Assembly (NCBI GenBank): GCA_937899725.1
Contig: CALCCA010000072.1
Span: forward strand, 19,841-83,840
Source: an uncultured Halomicronema sp.
GTDB taxonomy: Bacteria > Cyanobacteriota > Cyanobacteriia > Phormidesmidales > Phormidesmidaceae
Direction: 5' to 3'
DNA: 64,000 nt
In this document: positions 55,456 to 64,000 of the stretch, in pieces
How positions within the stretch are numbered: position 1 is the stretch's first letter
Layout: each line of letters starts with the position of its first letter
Notes under the pieces: model-generated
What the model was told of the DNA's origin: nothing
The model's database searches: none
The model's input: only the letters and a program-made list of their open reading frames with translations
Program-made: the position numbers and the translations under genes

Positions 55456-56054
55456 GATGATTCACCGCGTATTGTCTTAGCTCAACATACTTGAGCTCGG
55501 GCTCAGAATAAATAACACTTTTACCCGCCTACTGAGCCTCAAATCCCCTCTCGGGAGGGGTGCCAAAGGCGGGGTGGGTGCCGATTAGTCGCGCTAACTG
55601 GCGATCCACCCACCCCTCAGCCCCTCCCAGGAGGAGAAATATCCGGCTTCGGTTTTAACCCGAACTGACGTAGCGTAAGCTGCCGTCCCCTGAGCGGAGT
55701 CGTTGGCTTTGCCGCCCCAAAGGGGCTAGAGGACTCTTGCGGGGGTTCTGGCTGTCTCCCTTTGAGAGACGCAGGCGAACAGCTCTGCTCAGCCAGCGTG
55801 ACGTGTGGGACAGTTACCAATATAGAGACAGCAGCAGATCAAGAAAGACCTTGATTTCAGCCATGCTTCTTATTGGCATACTTCACTAGGAATTTTTCTG
55901 AATCGGCAAAATATAAAGCGCTGAAGGGCCTGATTGAATAAGGCCGAAGTAGGCCAAAAGACTCTACGAAAATTGAGTGGGAGAAAAAAGAATTGCAGTT
56001 GCTCTGCCAAAATTTTCATGCTTGACTACCAAAGTCGTTGAGTGTCATGAAACT
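55456..56054. other. intergenic with hairpin repeat
   Basis: About 600 bases. Contains the 129-bp repeat at 55542-55670 and, after it, a further G/C-rich stretch with inverted segments (GCCCC/GGGGC near 55710-55730). No supported gene. Confidence 0.5.
55542..55670 (+). repeat. 129-bp G/C-rich hairpin repeat, copy E
   Basis: Second copy of the element at 46316-46444. GGGGTGGGT and ACCCACCCC form the inner stem, and CTCGGGAGGGG faces CCCCTCCCAGGAG outside it. It ends with AACCCGAACTGACG. Confidence 0.85.
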
Positions 56055-56345
56055 ATGATTCGCATTATTCCTTTGTTAGCAATTATGGCTGCCGGAATTG
56101 CTGGAGCTATTATCTTTGGATACTACGCTCTCGTTGATTGGGACGCTTTAGAAAAAGGCTATGCAAATTTTGCTGCCGTTGCGCAAAGTTCGCCAGAGTT
56201 TGCCACCGTATTTGTCGCTGAAGCCGAGCAAAATATCCATCGCATCAATCTTTTTGCCGAGGGCGTTTGGTTCTTACAAAGTGCGATGCTGGCCGCGATC
56301 GGATTCCACGGTCTGTGTGTGATTCCTCGGCGACTGGGGAATTAG
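56055..56345 (+). CDS. small two-span membrane protein, unknown
   Basis: 96 residues from the ATG at 56055 (the frame opens at 55977). First span near residues 5-25 (IPLLAIMAAGIAGAIIFGYYAL), then a polar stretch ending AEAEQNIHRINLFAEGVWFLQSAMLAAIGFHGLCVI, a second span. No family recognised. It lies 228 bases before gshB on the same strand. Confidence 0.6.
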   Translation: MIRIIPLLAIMAAGIAGAIIFGYYALVDWDALEKGYANFAAVAQSSPEFATVFVAEAEQNIHRINLFAEGVWFLQSAMLAAIGFHGLCVIPRRLGN

Positions 56346-56573
56346 CGTCAGTCTTGGGGCGACGTTTTGGACGTTAGGGTGATCTCCTGGCCGCCCAGCC
56401 TGAACCGACTCATGCCAGGCGAAGGGGGCGCTGTGAGCATCGTTGGGCACAGCCAATAGCGGCTGCAGCGCCGACCTAGCTAGTGGTTTTATGGCAGCGA
56501 TCGTCGCCTGGCCTGCTGCCCTTGGCCAAGAAACATGCCACAATCAACCTTGAATTTTGGCAGGACATCAGCA

Positions 56574-57542
56574 GTGAAAGTCGCATTCATTATCGATCCC
56601 ATTCACCGGCTCGACGCCGGACACGATACCAGCGTTGCCCTAATGGAAGCGGCCCAGGCCGCCGGTCACGAAGTGTGGATCACCCAAGCCGAGTGGTTGG
56701 GGGTCGAAGCCGGCCAGGCAATGGCGCGACTGCAGCCCGTCACCCTTGAGCCGGTTACTCTGGGCGACGATCGCTGGGTCGCCGTCGCCGACTGGTACAG
56801 CTTGGGCGAACAGGTCTACCAGCCGCTAGAAATAATGGACGTGGTGATGATGCGTACTGACCCGCCGGTCACCATTCCCTATCTCTACACCACCTATGTG
56901 TTGGATTATGTCGATCCGGCTCGCACCCTGGTGATGAATTCACCCCAGGGCCTCCGCGCCGCGAATGAAAAAATGTATGCGCTGCAGTTTACCGGGGCGA
57001 TTCCAGAAACGATTGTCAGCGGCGATAAAGCCGTCATTTTAGAGACGGTGGAACGCTGGGGGCGAGCAGTGCTCAAGCCGTTGGGCGGGAAAGCTGGTGA
57101 GGGCATTTTGTTTTTAGAAAAGGGCGATCGCAACCTCAACTCAATGATTGAGATCAGCACCCTACGCGGTCGGGAGCCGGTGATGGTGCAGACCTATTTG
57201 CCCGAGGCCAAGGACGGCGATAAGCGTATCATTCTGCTCGATGGTGAACCGATCGGAGCGGTGAACCGGATTCCCACCGGGAATGAGTTTCGCGGCAACA
57301 TGGCGGTGGGCGGACGGGTGGCCTCGGTGCCCATTACCGATCGCGATCGTGACATTTCGCGCCAGTTGGCCCCCATCCTGCGCCGCGATGGTCTGGTCTT
57401 TGTCGGCATTGACATCATTGGCGGCTACCTCACCGAAGTCAACGTCACCAGCCCTACTGGCGTCCGCGAAATTGATCGTCTCGAAAGCGTCAATTTGGGA
57501 CAGCAGGTGATGGCCTGGATTCAACAAAAAAAGGCACTGTAA
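56574..57542 (+). CDS. gshB: glutathione synthetase
   Basis: ATP-grasp ligase joining gamma-glutamylcysteine and glycine. 322 residues from the GTG at 56574, which has CAGGA about 9 bases upstream and matches the family start KVAFIIDPIHRLDAGHDTSVALMEAA; an upstream ATG at 56535 is less likely. Typical blocks: MRTDPPVTIPYLYTTYVLDYV, LKPLGGKAGEGILFL (ATP loop), YLPEAKDGDKRIILLDGEP and VGIDIIGGYLTEVNVTSPTG. All expected catalytic regions are present. Confidence 0.97.
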   Translation: MKVAFIIDPIHRLDAGHDTSVALMEAAQAAGHEVWITQAEWLGVEAGQAMARLQPVTLEPVTLGDDRWVAVADWYSLGEQVYQPLEIMDVVMMRTDPPVTIPYLYTTYVLDYVDPARTLVMNSPQGLRAANEKMYALQFTGAIPETIVSGDKAVILETVERWGRAVLKPLGGKAGEGILFLEKGDRNLNSMIEISTLRGREPVMVQTYLPEAKDGDKRIILLDGEPIGAVNRIPTGNEFRGNMAVGGRVASVPITDRDRDISRQLAPILRRDGLVFVGIDIIGGYLTEVNVTSPTGVREIDRLESVNLGQQVMAWIQQKKAL

Positions 57543-57742
57543 AGACCGTATTTTTGAGAGTCTGTCATCATTTAGAAGAGGTATGGCTGGCCGGGCCAAC
57601 GACATCGGCCAAAGTCAGCCAAAAACGGTGTCTACAGTCGCTGTTTGGCAAAGACGAGCCGTTATATAAACAACAGGTCAGGGATGAACGTTGCCCTGAA
57701 TGACAAAATTTGAGTGACCACCGGTATCAAAGGAGGACGGTC

Positions 57743-58825
57743 TTGAATCAGCTTGAAAGGCTCCATTCTAGTCAGTTCGGACGACGACGGTTTGTTAAGT
57801 ATGGGTCGCTGTTGGTGGGCGCGAGCGTGCTGGCCGCCTGTACGAACGATGATGCGGCGACTGACCCGACTGCACCGACGACAGACACTGCCAGTGGCGA
57901 ACTGCAGCCGGTTATCTTTGGTACCAATTGGTACGCCCAAGCCGAGCATGGCGGTTTTTATCAGGCGATCGCCACCGGTTTGTATACTGACGCTGGGTTG
58001 GACGTCACCATCAAAATGGGGGGGCCGCAGGTCAACGGCACGCAGTTGCTCATGGGAGGGGCCGTTGACTTCTTTATGGGCTATGGGTCTGATGCACTGC
58101 AGGCAGTGCAAGAGGGCATTCCGAAGGTGACTGTCGCCTCGATCTTTCAAAAAGATCCGCAAATTCTCATTGCCCATCCTGATCAGGGTGTGGAGTCCTT
58201 AGAAGATTTGCAGGGCAAACCGATTTACATTTCCTCAGCGGCGAACGTGACCTACTGGCCACTGCTAGCCGCCAAATACGGCTTCACTGAGGACATGAAG
58301 CGGCCTTACAACTTTAATCCTGGCCCGTTTTTGGCCGATAAAACCTCGGCCCAGCAGGGCTATCTAAGTTCTGAACCCCTGTCGATCGCCCAAGAAGGCG
58401 GCTTTGAGCCGGTCGTGCTGCTGCTGGCTGACTATGGCTATGACCCCTATGCCGCCACGATTGAGACGCGTCAAGAAATCGTCGATAGCGACCCCGATTT
58501 GGTGCAGCGCTTTGTCGATGCTTCGATTCAGGGCTGGTACAGCTATCTGAACGAAGACCCGACTCCTGGTAACGAACTCATCAAGCAAGACAATCCCGAA
58601 ATGACTGACGAGCAAATCGCCTATGGCATTGCAAAAATGCAGGAGTACGGCATTGTGGTGTCGGGCGATGCGGAAGCCATGGGCATTGGCGCGATGACGG
58701 CAGCACGCTGGCAGTCGTTTTACGACACGCTGGTGCAGGCTGAGGTGATTGAGGCGGACATCGACTACACCCAGGCGTTTACGCTAGATTTTGTGAATCG
58801 AGGAGCCGATTACTACCAGTCCTAA
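57743..58825 (+). CDS. ABC transporter substrate-binding lipoprotein (NMT1/THI5-like)
   Basis: Periplasmic binding protein, about 360 residues. The start is an unusual TTG, supported by AAGGAGG at 57730-57736. A twin-arginine-type signal (FGRRRFVKYGSLLVGASVLAAC) ends in a lipobox, so it should be a Tat-exported lipoprotein. The mature part is of the NMT1/THI5 class (GFYQAIATGLYTDAGLDVTIKMGG, QLLMGGAVDFFMGYGSDAL), which binds pyrimidine-like or other small ligands. The next genes encode the ATPase, the permease and a cytosine-deaminase-like enzyme, so a pyrimidine or related N-heterocycle is likely. Confidence 0.9.
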   Translation: MNQLERLHSSQFGRRRFVKYGSLLVGASVLAACTNDDAATDPTAPTTDTASGELQPVIFGTNWYAQAEHGGFYQAIATGLYTDAGLDVTIKMGGPQVNGTQLLMGGAVDFFMGYGSDALQAVQEGIPKVTVASIFQKDPQILIAHPDQGVESLEDLQGKPIYISSAANVTYWPLLAAKYGFTEDMKRPYNFNPGPFLADKTSAQQGYLSSEPLSIAQEGGFEPVVLLLADYGYDPYAATIETRQEIVDSDPDLVQRFVDASIQGWYSYLNEDPTPGNELIKQDNPEMTDEQIAYGIAKMQEYGIVVSGDAEAMGIGAMTAARWQSFYDTLVQAEVIEADIDYTQAFTLDFVNRGADYYQS

Positions 58826-58892
58826 GGGTGGCAGTCTCCATTGGTCATTGGTCTGCTGAAAAATTTTCTGAAAATCTGGTTCAAATACGCCT

Positions 58893-59687
58893 ATGGCCTC
58901 GCCCGCGATCGCCTTACACCAAGTCGATAAAATTTACGCCAACGGTATGGTGGCGCTGCAGGGGCTGACCTTAGCCGTGCAGCCAGGCGAGTTTGTCAGC
59001 CTGGTAGGGCCGTCAGGCTGCGGCAAAAGTACGGTATTGCGGCTGATGGCGGGGTTAGGCGATGTCAGCGGTGGTGTGATTGAGGGGCCAGCGGCGGGCG
59101 ATCGTGCCTTGGCCTTCGTGTTCCAAGAGGCGGCACTGATGCCCTGGGCCACGGTTGTTGAGAACGTTCATTTGCCCTTAAAACTGCAGGGCAAGTCGTT
59201 GCGAGCCAGCCGCAGCCCGATTCAAGCGGCGCTGAATCGGGTGGCACTGCAGGGCTTTGAGCAGAGCTATCCCCGTCAGCTCTCGGGCGGCATGAAAATG
59301 CGCGTTTCGATCGCGCGGGCTTTAGTGACCAATCCCAGCCTGCTGCTGATGGATGAGCCCTTTGGGGCGCTGGATGAAATGAGTCGCAGTCGCCTCAACC
59401 GCGATTTGCTGAACCTCTGGGAGCAATATCACTGGACGGTGGTTTTCGTCACCCACAATATTTATGAGGCTGTCTATCTGTCGAATCGGGTGCTGGTGAT
59501 GGCAGCTCATCCAGGGCGCTTAGTGGCTGAGGTGGCGATTGATGCCCCCCATCCCCGCGATGAGGCGTTTCGCACGTCTCCCTTGTTTAATCACTACTGC
59601 CGCGAAATTGCTCATCATCTCGCTGCCGGTGAGACGGCGACGGATATGCGCACCACTACGCCACCCTCTCCTGCGGTATTGCCATGA
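58893..59687 (+). CDS. ABC transporter ATPase (SsuB/ThiZ-like)
   Basis: 264-residue ATPase of the nitrate/taurine/pyrimidine importer group. Walker A GPSGCGKST near residue 38, Q-loop VFQEAALMPWATVVENV, signature QLSGGMKMRVSIARALV, Walker B LLLMDEPFGALDEMSR and the His switch in VFVTHNIYEAVYLSNRV. Its stop overlaps the permease ATG by 4 bases (translational coupling). It works with the substrate-binding protein upstream. Confidence 0.95.
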   Translation: MASPAIALHQVDKIYANGMVALQGLTLAVQPGEFVSLVGPSGCGKSTVLRLMAGLGDVSGGVIEGPAAGDRALAFVFQEAALMPWATVVENVHLPLKLQGKSLRASRSPIQAALNRVALQGFEQSYPRQLSGGMKMRVSIARALVTNPSLLLMDEPFGALDEMSRSRLNRDLLNLWEQYHWTVVFVTHNIYEAVYLSNRVLVMAAHPGRLVAEVAIDAPHPRDEAFRTSPLFNHYCREIAHHLAAGETATDMRTTTPPSPAVLP

Positions 59688-60559
59688 CTGTGAAAAGCCC
59701 ACCCCCCTCGCTGGGTACTGATGTTTCGCGTTCCGAGGGGGCGATCGCTGCACCCACCCAAAATCGACTGCGAGCCCTGTGGCATCCCGATGTCATCGCG
59801 CCGATTATTGTGGGTGTAATGGCTCTAGCCTTGTGGGAAGGTGCGGTGCAGCTGTTTAACGTGCCGCCCTATCTTTTGCCGGGGCCAATATTGGTGTGGC
59901 AAACCCTGCTGACAGAATGGCCCGATCTGTTTCGGTCGTTGATGGTGACGCTGCAAATTACTGTCGTCGCCTTTCTGCTGGCCACAGTGTCAGGGCTGCT
60001 GTTGGCCGTTCTATTTACCCAAAGCAAGTGGATTGAGCGCAGCTTCTTTCCCTATGCGGTGATTTTGCAGACGACGCCGATTGTGGCGATCGCCCCTCTA
60101 ATCATTATTTGGTTTCAAGACAGCACGTTTGTGGCCCTGGTGATCTGCGCCTGGATTGTTGCCTTTTTTCCCATTGTTTCCAATACAACGTTGGGGCTCA
60201 ACAGTGCCGATCACACCTTGCAAAATCTGTTTCACCTCTATGGCGCTTCTCGCTGGCAGACCCTCTGGCACCTGCGCCTACCCAGCGCGATGCCCTACTT
60301 TTTGGGTGGGCTGCGCATCAGCGGTGGCCTGGCCCTGATCGGGGCCGTGGTAGCAGAGTTTGTCGCGGGTACGGGGGGGGCGCGATCGGGCATTGCTTAC
60401 CAAATTTTGATGTCGAGCTACAACCTCCAAATTCCCCGCATGTTTGCGGCGCTAGCCATGACCACCGTCCTCGGCGTACTGATCTTTGTCGGGCTCACTT
60501 GGCTCTCGAATCGGCTGTTGCGGCATTGGCACGAGAGCGCCGTGCGCCGAGAAAATTGA
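59684..60559 (+). CDS. ABC transporter permease (SsuC/ThiX-like)
   Basis: Inner-membrane permease of 291 residues, six predicted spans, the last ones near residues 190-215 and 255-275. The coupling (EAA) loop is in LFHLYGASRWQTLWHLRLPSAMPYFLGGLRISGGLALIGAVVAEF, the normal site for contacting the ATPase. The N-terminal about 35 residues are soluble. The gene starts inside the ATPase stop codon. Confidence 0.95.
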   Translation: MTVKSPPPSLGTDVSRSEGAIAAPTQNRLRALWHPDVIAPIIVGVMALALWEGAVQLFNVPPYLLPGPILVWQTLLTEWPDLFRSLMVTLQITVVAFLLATVSGLLLAVLFTQSKWIERSFFPYAVILQTTPIVAIAPLIIIWFQDSTFVALVICAWIVAFFPIVSNTTLGLNSADHTLQNLFHLYGASRWQTLWHLRLPSAMPYFLGGLRISGGLALIGAVVAEFVAGTGGARSGIAYQILMSSYNLQIPRMFAALAMTTVLGVLIFVGLTWLSNRLLRHWHESAVRREN

Positions 60560-60722
60560 GTCAATGACTTACTGCAGTTTGCTACAGTGACCGCAGCAGT
60601 CTTGGGAATTATCAGTCCTTGTCAGCGCTAAGCCTTACCCTTTCGTCTCTGAGTGTTTCTGATGCTATGCACAGCGGGCTTCTAAAGCTGACAGCGCAGT
60701 CTATTCTGTGCGGTCACTGGTC

Positions 60723-62069
60723 ATGACGATCGCGCCCTTTATCACCCTGCCCGACACTGATCGGTTCTGGCTCGTCAATGCCCGCATTCCCCTCACTTTT
60801 TTAGACGCGACGGTTCTGCATCGTGACTTGATTGCGGCGCTGGCCGCCTCCCCCTGGTTAGAAAATCTGGTGGCCGCTGATATTGCCATTGACGCGGGAA
60901 AAATTGCCGCGATCGCCCCCCTCGGCACCGCCGCTGCCGCTCAGCCCACTGTCGATCTGGCTCAAGGCTTAGTCTTTCCCTGCTTTGTGGATCTGCATAC
61001 CCATTTAGATAAAGGGCAGACCTGGCAGCGTCAGGCCAACCTCGATGGCACGTTCCACGGTGCGCTCAAAGCAGTGATGGCAGACGCCGCTCATTGGACT
61101 GCTGACGATCTGTATCGTCGCATGTCCTTTGGGCTCAAGTGCGCCTATGCCCACGGTACGCAAGCAATGCGCACGCACTGCGATGCCTTTGATGACATGG
61201 CAAAAACGGTGTTTGCGGTGGCCACCCAACTGCGTCAAGACTGGCACACACGGATCACCCTACAAACCGCTTGCCTCGTTTCTTTGGACTATTACCTGAC
61301 GCCAGCGGGGGAAGCATTGGCGGATCTGGTTGCCGACGCGGGGGGCATTTTGGGCGGGGTGGCTTATGCGAGTGAAGATTTAGACACCCAACTTGATCGC
61401 CTGTTTACCCTGGCTGCTGAGCGCAACTTGGCGATCGATCTGCATGTGGATGAGAGTCTCAACCCAGCTGATCAGGGGCTGCGTCACATTGCCCAGACCA
61501 AGCTTCGCCACGACTTCACGGCACCAGTGGTTTGCGGTCATTGCTGCTCACTCTCGGTGCAGAGTGCGGCTGATGTCGCCAAAACCTTAGCACTGGTGAA
61601 AGCGGCGGCGATCGGGGTGGTCAGCTTACCGATGTGCAACCTCTTTTTGCAAGGCCGTCAGCCGCACCGCACGCCGCGCTACCGGGGCGTCACCCTGCTG
61701 CACGAACTGCAGGCTCAGGGCATTCCCGTCGCCATCTCCAGCGATAACTGCCGTGACCCTTTTTATGCCTATGGTGATCACGATGGGTTAGAGGTGCTGA
61801 CCCAAAGCGCTCGCATTGCCCACCTTGATCGCCCGATTGGCGATTGGCCCCGTGCCATCACTCAAACGCCCGCTGAGCTGATGGGGCTAACCGATGTGGG
61901 TCGCCTCGGTCTGGGCCTGTCCGCCGATCTGGTGCTATTCAAAGCACGGTCGTTTAACGAGCTGTTTGCCCGCCCCCAAAGCGATCGCGCCGTGTTGCGT
62001 CAAGGTCGCGCGATCGACACCACACTGCCCGATTACGCCGAGTTAGATGACTTGCTGGGCTGGGGCTAA
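60723..62069 (+). CDS. cytosine deaminase-like amidohydrolase
   Basis: Metal-dependent amidohydrolase, 448 residues from the ATG at 60723 (a GTG five codons earlier is possible). Metal ligands in CodA-like positions: FVDLHTHLDKGQTW (HxH), HVDES near residue 240, CGHCCSLS near 270, and SSDNCRDPFYAYGDHDG, which contains the catalytic Asp. The family deaminates cytosine, isoguanine or creatinine-like N-heterocycles. Its place, 163 bases after an NMT1-type ABC importer, suggests uptake and deamination of the same pyrimidine. No thiamine genes or TPP riboswitch were seen, so thiamine salvage is not supported. Confidence 0.88.
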   Translation: MTIAPFITLPDTDRFWLVNARIPLTFLDATVLHRDLIAALAASPWLENLVAADIAIDAGKIAAIAPLGTAAAAQPTVDLAQGLVFPCFVDLHTHLDKGQTWQRQANLDGTFHGALKAVMADAAHWTADDLYRRMSFGLKCAYAHGTQAMRTHCDAFDDMAKTVFAVATQLRQDWHTRITLQTACLVSLDYYLTPAGEALADLVADAGGILGGVAYASEDLDTQLDRLFTLAAERNLAIDLHVDESLNPADQGLRHIAQTKLRHDFTAPVVCGHCCSLSVQSAADVAKTLALVKAAAIGVVSLPMCNLFLQGRQPHRTPRYRGVTLLHELQAQGIPVAISSDNCRDPFYAYGDHDGLEVLTQSARIAHLDRPIGDWPRAITQTPAELMGLTDVGRLGLGLSADLVLFKARSFNELFARPQSDRAVLRQGRAIDTTLPDYAELDDLLGWG

Positions 62070-62570
62070 GCGTCAGGCTCAGCGTTCAGACTCTCGCTAC
62101 CCGGCAAGCATCAGGACGCTGAGGAATGGGCAGGAAACAGCATCCTCGTCATCGGGGCGGGGCGAACCGTTGTTTGAGCGTTTGCGGCCTGACATCAGAC
62201 TGTGCCAGCTGCATAAGCTCACTGGCTATCGGAACCCTGCCAAACCGCCTTTTGGGGCAATAATTTCTTTGATATCCACGGCTAATAAGACTGCAGGGCG
62301 AGGCTGATACTCCTGAACCAGTTCTTGCGAAAGTGCGGCTAATCAAGGACTGGCTTCAGGTGTAGCGTCTTTGTTCAGCGAGTCAAAGGGTCGCTGAAAC
62401 CAAGCACCGCAACGAATGCTTCAAAATGCTTGGGCAATCCTTGACACCGCAACAACTGTCACAGGCGATTGGCACATCCAAGAAGCCCCAGCGCTACAAC
62501 AGTCACACAGCGAGAGGAGATGTCTCTGCTCTCGTCACACATCACTCGCCTCAAAGTTAGGAGAAATTCC
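62070..62570. other. intergenic with a possible decayed coding stretch
   Basis: About 500 bases. On the minus strand, 62226-62342 is open for 38 codons and reads coding-like (SQELVQEYQPRPAVLLAVDI, then KEIIAPKGGLAGFR, stop) without a start; it may be a gene remnant. A perfect 8-bp hairpin lies at 62374-62398 (TTCAGCGA/TCGCTGAA). Confidence 0.4.
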
Positions 62571-63056
62571 ATGAAATCCAGTTTCTTATCAATTGCTACC
62601 GCTACGCTGGGTCTTGTCGGCGCGATCGCGCTTTCTAGCCCCGCCCAGGCCCAATCAGCTCCGACCGACTACAACTACGTGGGCGTGGGCGTCGGTGTCG
62701 GCGACCTCGGCGATAGCGACTTGGGCCTCGCTGTTAATAGCAAAGTGACCGTGGGCAATAACGTTTCTGTGCGACCGGGTCTGATCACCGACTTCGATTT
62801 TTCGGATGGCCAGACGTCGTTTATGATTCCGGTCACCTACGACTTCAACCCCATCACTAGCAACGGCAAACTGCTGCCCTATGCAGGCGGCGGTGTCGCC
62901 TTCACCACGGGTGATGACAGCGATGTCGGCCCGCTATTGACGGCTGGAGTTGACTACCGCGTGACGGAAAAAGTCACCCTCAACGGTGCGGTCAACTGGT
63001 CGATCTATGACGACAGTCAAGTCAATGGTGTTGTCGGTGTCGGCTACACCTTCTAA
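62571..63056 (+). CDS. small outer-membrane beta-barrel protein
   Basis: 161 residues. The start at 62571 is set by TAGGAGA 8 bases upstream and by a signal peptide of 28 residues (FLSIATATLGLVGAIALSSPAQA). The mature part alternates hydrophobic and polar residues in strands with G/D/N turns and ends in VVGVGYTF, the C-terminal aromatic signature of outer-membrane barrels. No enzymatic motif, so a porin-like or structural role is possible. A strong terminator follows. Confidence 0.85.
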   Translation: MKSSFLSIATATLGLVGAIALSSPAQAQSAPTDYNYVGVGVGVGDLGDSDLGLAVNSKVTVGNNVSVRPGLITDFDFSDGQTSFMIPVTYDFNPITSNGKLLPYAGGGVAFTTGDDSDVGPLLTAGVDYRVTEKVTLNGAVNWSIYDDSQVNGVVGVGYTF

Positions 63057-63087
63057 GCCGCGCCAACGGCTGACGTAATCACAGCTA

Positions 63088-63143
63088 TGGGTGCACAAAT
63101 TTGTGCACCCAATCCCGAGACGCACCCACGGCGTCTCTTTTTT
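63088..63143 (+). terminator. palindrome plus intrinsic terminator
   Basis: 63088-63111 is a perfect 24-bp palindrome centred on AAATTT. Directly after it, GAGACGC (63117-63123) pairs with GCGTCTC (63131-63137) and is followed by six T, a classic terminator. Confidence 0.9.
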
Positions 63144-63409
63144 GTATTTGAGAGGAAGCCACGCTCGCCCTGGCTCGCCTCAGATGCCCCCACACAATGC
63201 CCGCGCAACTGGTAGATGGGGATGGCGCTAGTGGATGTTCTGCAGGACGGGCCAGGCGATCTCTATTGATGCCATCGCTAGCGCGATCTGGCAATTCTGT
63301 CGCTTCTGCTTTAATTCCAGCGCCAATCCATGGCGTCTTTTATCTGACTACCCTTGACCTTTTAAGGTCGCTGATATAAACCTATGGGCATGACTTGTCT
63401 GGAATCATC

Positions 63410-63889
63410 ATGAAGGGATTTTTGCTCGGCGTCACGAAGCTCATCTTAGGCGTTTCGTTTGCCTTAGTTTTGTTGTCGCTGACGGGAGTCGCCACCGCTC
63501 GTTACTTTATGGCAAAGCTGTCAGTGTTGCCGCCCAGACCGGTTTTTGATAATGACGTCGCCCTACAGTCGGCTGAGAGCGCCCCGCCGCCGCCCGTTCC
63601 TGCCGAAGCCGCCCCGCCGCCAACTCCAGAAACGGAAGCAGCGCCCCCTGTCCCAGAGATTCCACCCGGCAGCTATGAGGCCGTGGTGATTCAGCCGATT
63701 GGTCTTGTGCTGCGATCAGGGCCAGGGGCCGAGCATCAGCAGCTCGGCGGAGTTGATTACAACGATCAGGTCTTAGTGTTAGAGACTGACCCTGGTGAAC
63801 GCTGGGTCAAAGTGCGGATCAGCAGTTCGGGTCAAGAGGGCTGGGTCAAAGCGGGGAATACTCAAGCCCTCAACGAAGCGCCCCAATAA
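63410..63889 (+). CDS. membrane-anchored SH3-domain protein
   Basis: 159 residues from the ATG at 63410. One N-terminal span (residues 5-28, LLGVTKLILGVSFALVLLSLTGVA), then a Pro/Ala/Glu-rich linker (APPPPVPAEAAPPPTPE) and a C-terminal bacterial SH3 domain (YEAVVIQPIGLVLRSGPG, then ILVLETDPGERWVKVRISSSGQEGWV by similarity to the SH3b pattern; visible blocks are LVLRSGPGAEHQQLG and WVKVRISSSGQEGWVKAG). Such proteins sit on the outer side of the membrane and bind cell-wall or peptide ligands. Confidence 0.85.
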   Translation: MKGFLLGVTKLILGVSFALVLLSLTGVATARYFMAKLSVLPPRPVFDNDVALQSAESAPPPPVPAEAAPPPTPETEAAPPVPEIPPGSYEAVVIQPIGLVLRSGPGAEHQQLGGVDYNDQVLVLETDPGERWVKVRISSSGQEGWVKAGNTQALNEAPQ

Positions 63890-64000
63890 CTGGCCTGTCT
63901 AGGGTCTGTCATCGTTTAGAGGATGACTGGCAGTGCTTCTTTCTGAATAGACCTGTTGTGAATTAGAGAGAAATTGGCTATACCGAGAGCAGTAGCGCAA

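Noticed and set aside
57543..57742. TPP or other riboswitch before the ABC-transporter operon
   Set aside because: A 6-bp hairpin (57678-57699) is present, but the conserved riboswitch core motifs were not found.

Overview
The window is chromosomal DNA from a cyanobacterium, probably a filamentous, Leptolyngbya-like lineage. Direct signs are the very frequent HIP1 octamer (GCGATCGC), a plastocyanin gene, an NblA phycobilisome-degradation gene, a SelD protein fused to an NADH-dehydrogenase-like domain, fused HisIE, an adenosylcobalamin ribonucleotide reductase, and many signalling proteins with GGDEF, EAL or cyclase domains. No rRNA, CRISPR array or intact insertion sequence is visible.

Layout. 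1-6.4 kb: an A/T-rich, HIP1-poor polysaccharide block (GT61, two GT4 and a lipid/polysaccharide ABC exporter whose C-terminal tail resembles a dead histidine-kinase dimerisation domain). 6.8-15.6 kb: housekeeping genes (ylqF, usp, pgk, the selD fusion with selU, recF). 16.2-31.6 kb: signalling and metabolism (two response-regulator proteins, a GT39 enzyme, petE, a ParA-like protein with a broken P-loop, hisIE, a tandem cyclase, a radical SAM protein, nblA, a beta-helix/SLH protein, deoC). 31.8-34.5 kb: a second glycan operon (two GT2 and a hexapeptide acetyltransferase). 35-50 kb: histidine kinase, lipase, CNNM/CorC protein, MscS channel, GHL10 hydrolase, tRNA-Tyr and tRNA-Thr, a NYN protein, a SemiSWEET, a MerR regulator and nrdJ. 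50.1-54.4 kb: an accessory island. 54.6-64 kb: gshB, a four-gene ABC-transporter/deaminase cluster, a small outer-membrane barrel protein and an SH3 protein.

The best candidate for a notable system is a retron at 50.15-52.26 kb. The protein has a retron-type reverse transcriptase (NAxxH, YADD and VTG motifs) fused to a TOPRIM-like nuclease domain. The 300 bases before it fold as an msr-msd: a consensus -10 box, then a 16-bp a1/a2 duplex enclosing five nested hairpins. Directly downstream lie a degraded REP-associated (RAYT) transposase and a compact array of PIN toxin-antitoxin genes with one truncated toxin, so this spot looks like a mobile or defence island.

Two dispersed repeat families were found. 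Three copies of a ~166-bp MITE-like element all lie between convergent genes and carry an inner hairpin with a compensatory base change. Two copies of a 129-bp G/C-rich hairpin element also occur. Other points of interest are a tandem cyclase whose two domains each keep the complementary half of one catalytic site, and an 11-bp-phased GTTAA array resembling a Pho box.

All calls rest on reading the sequence; no database search, folding or alignment program was run.
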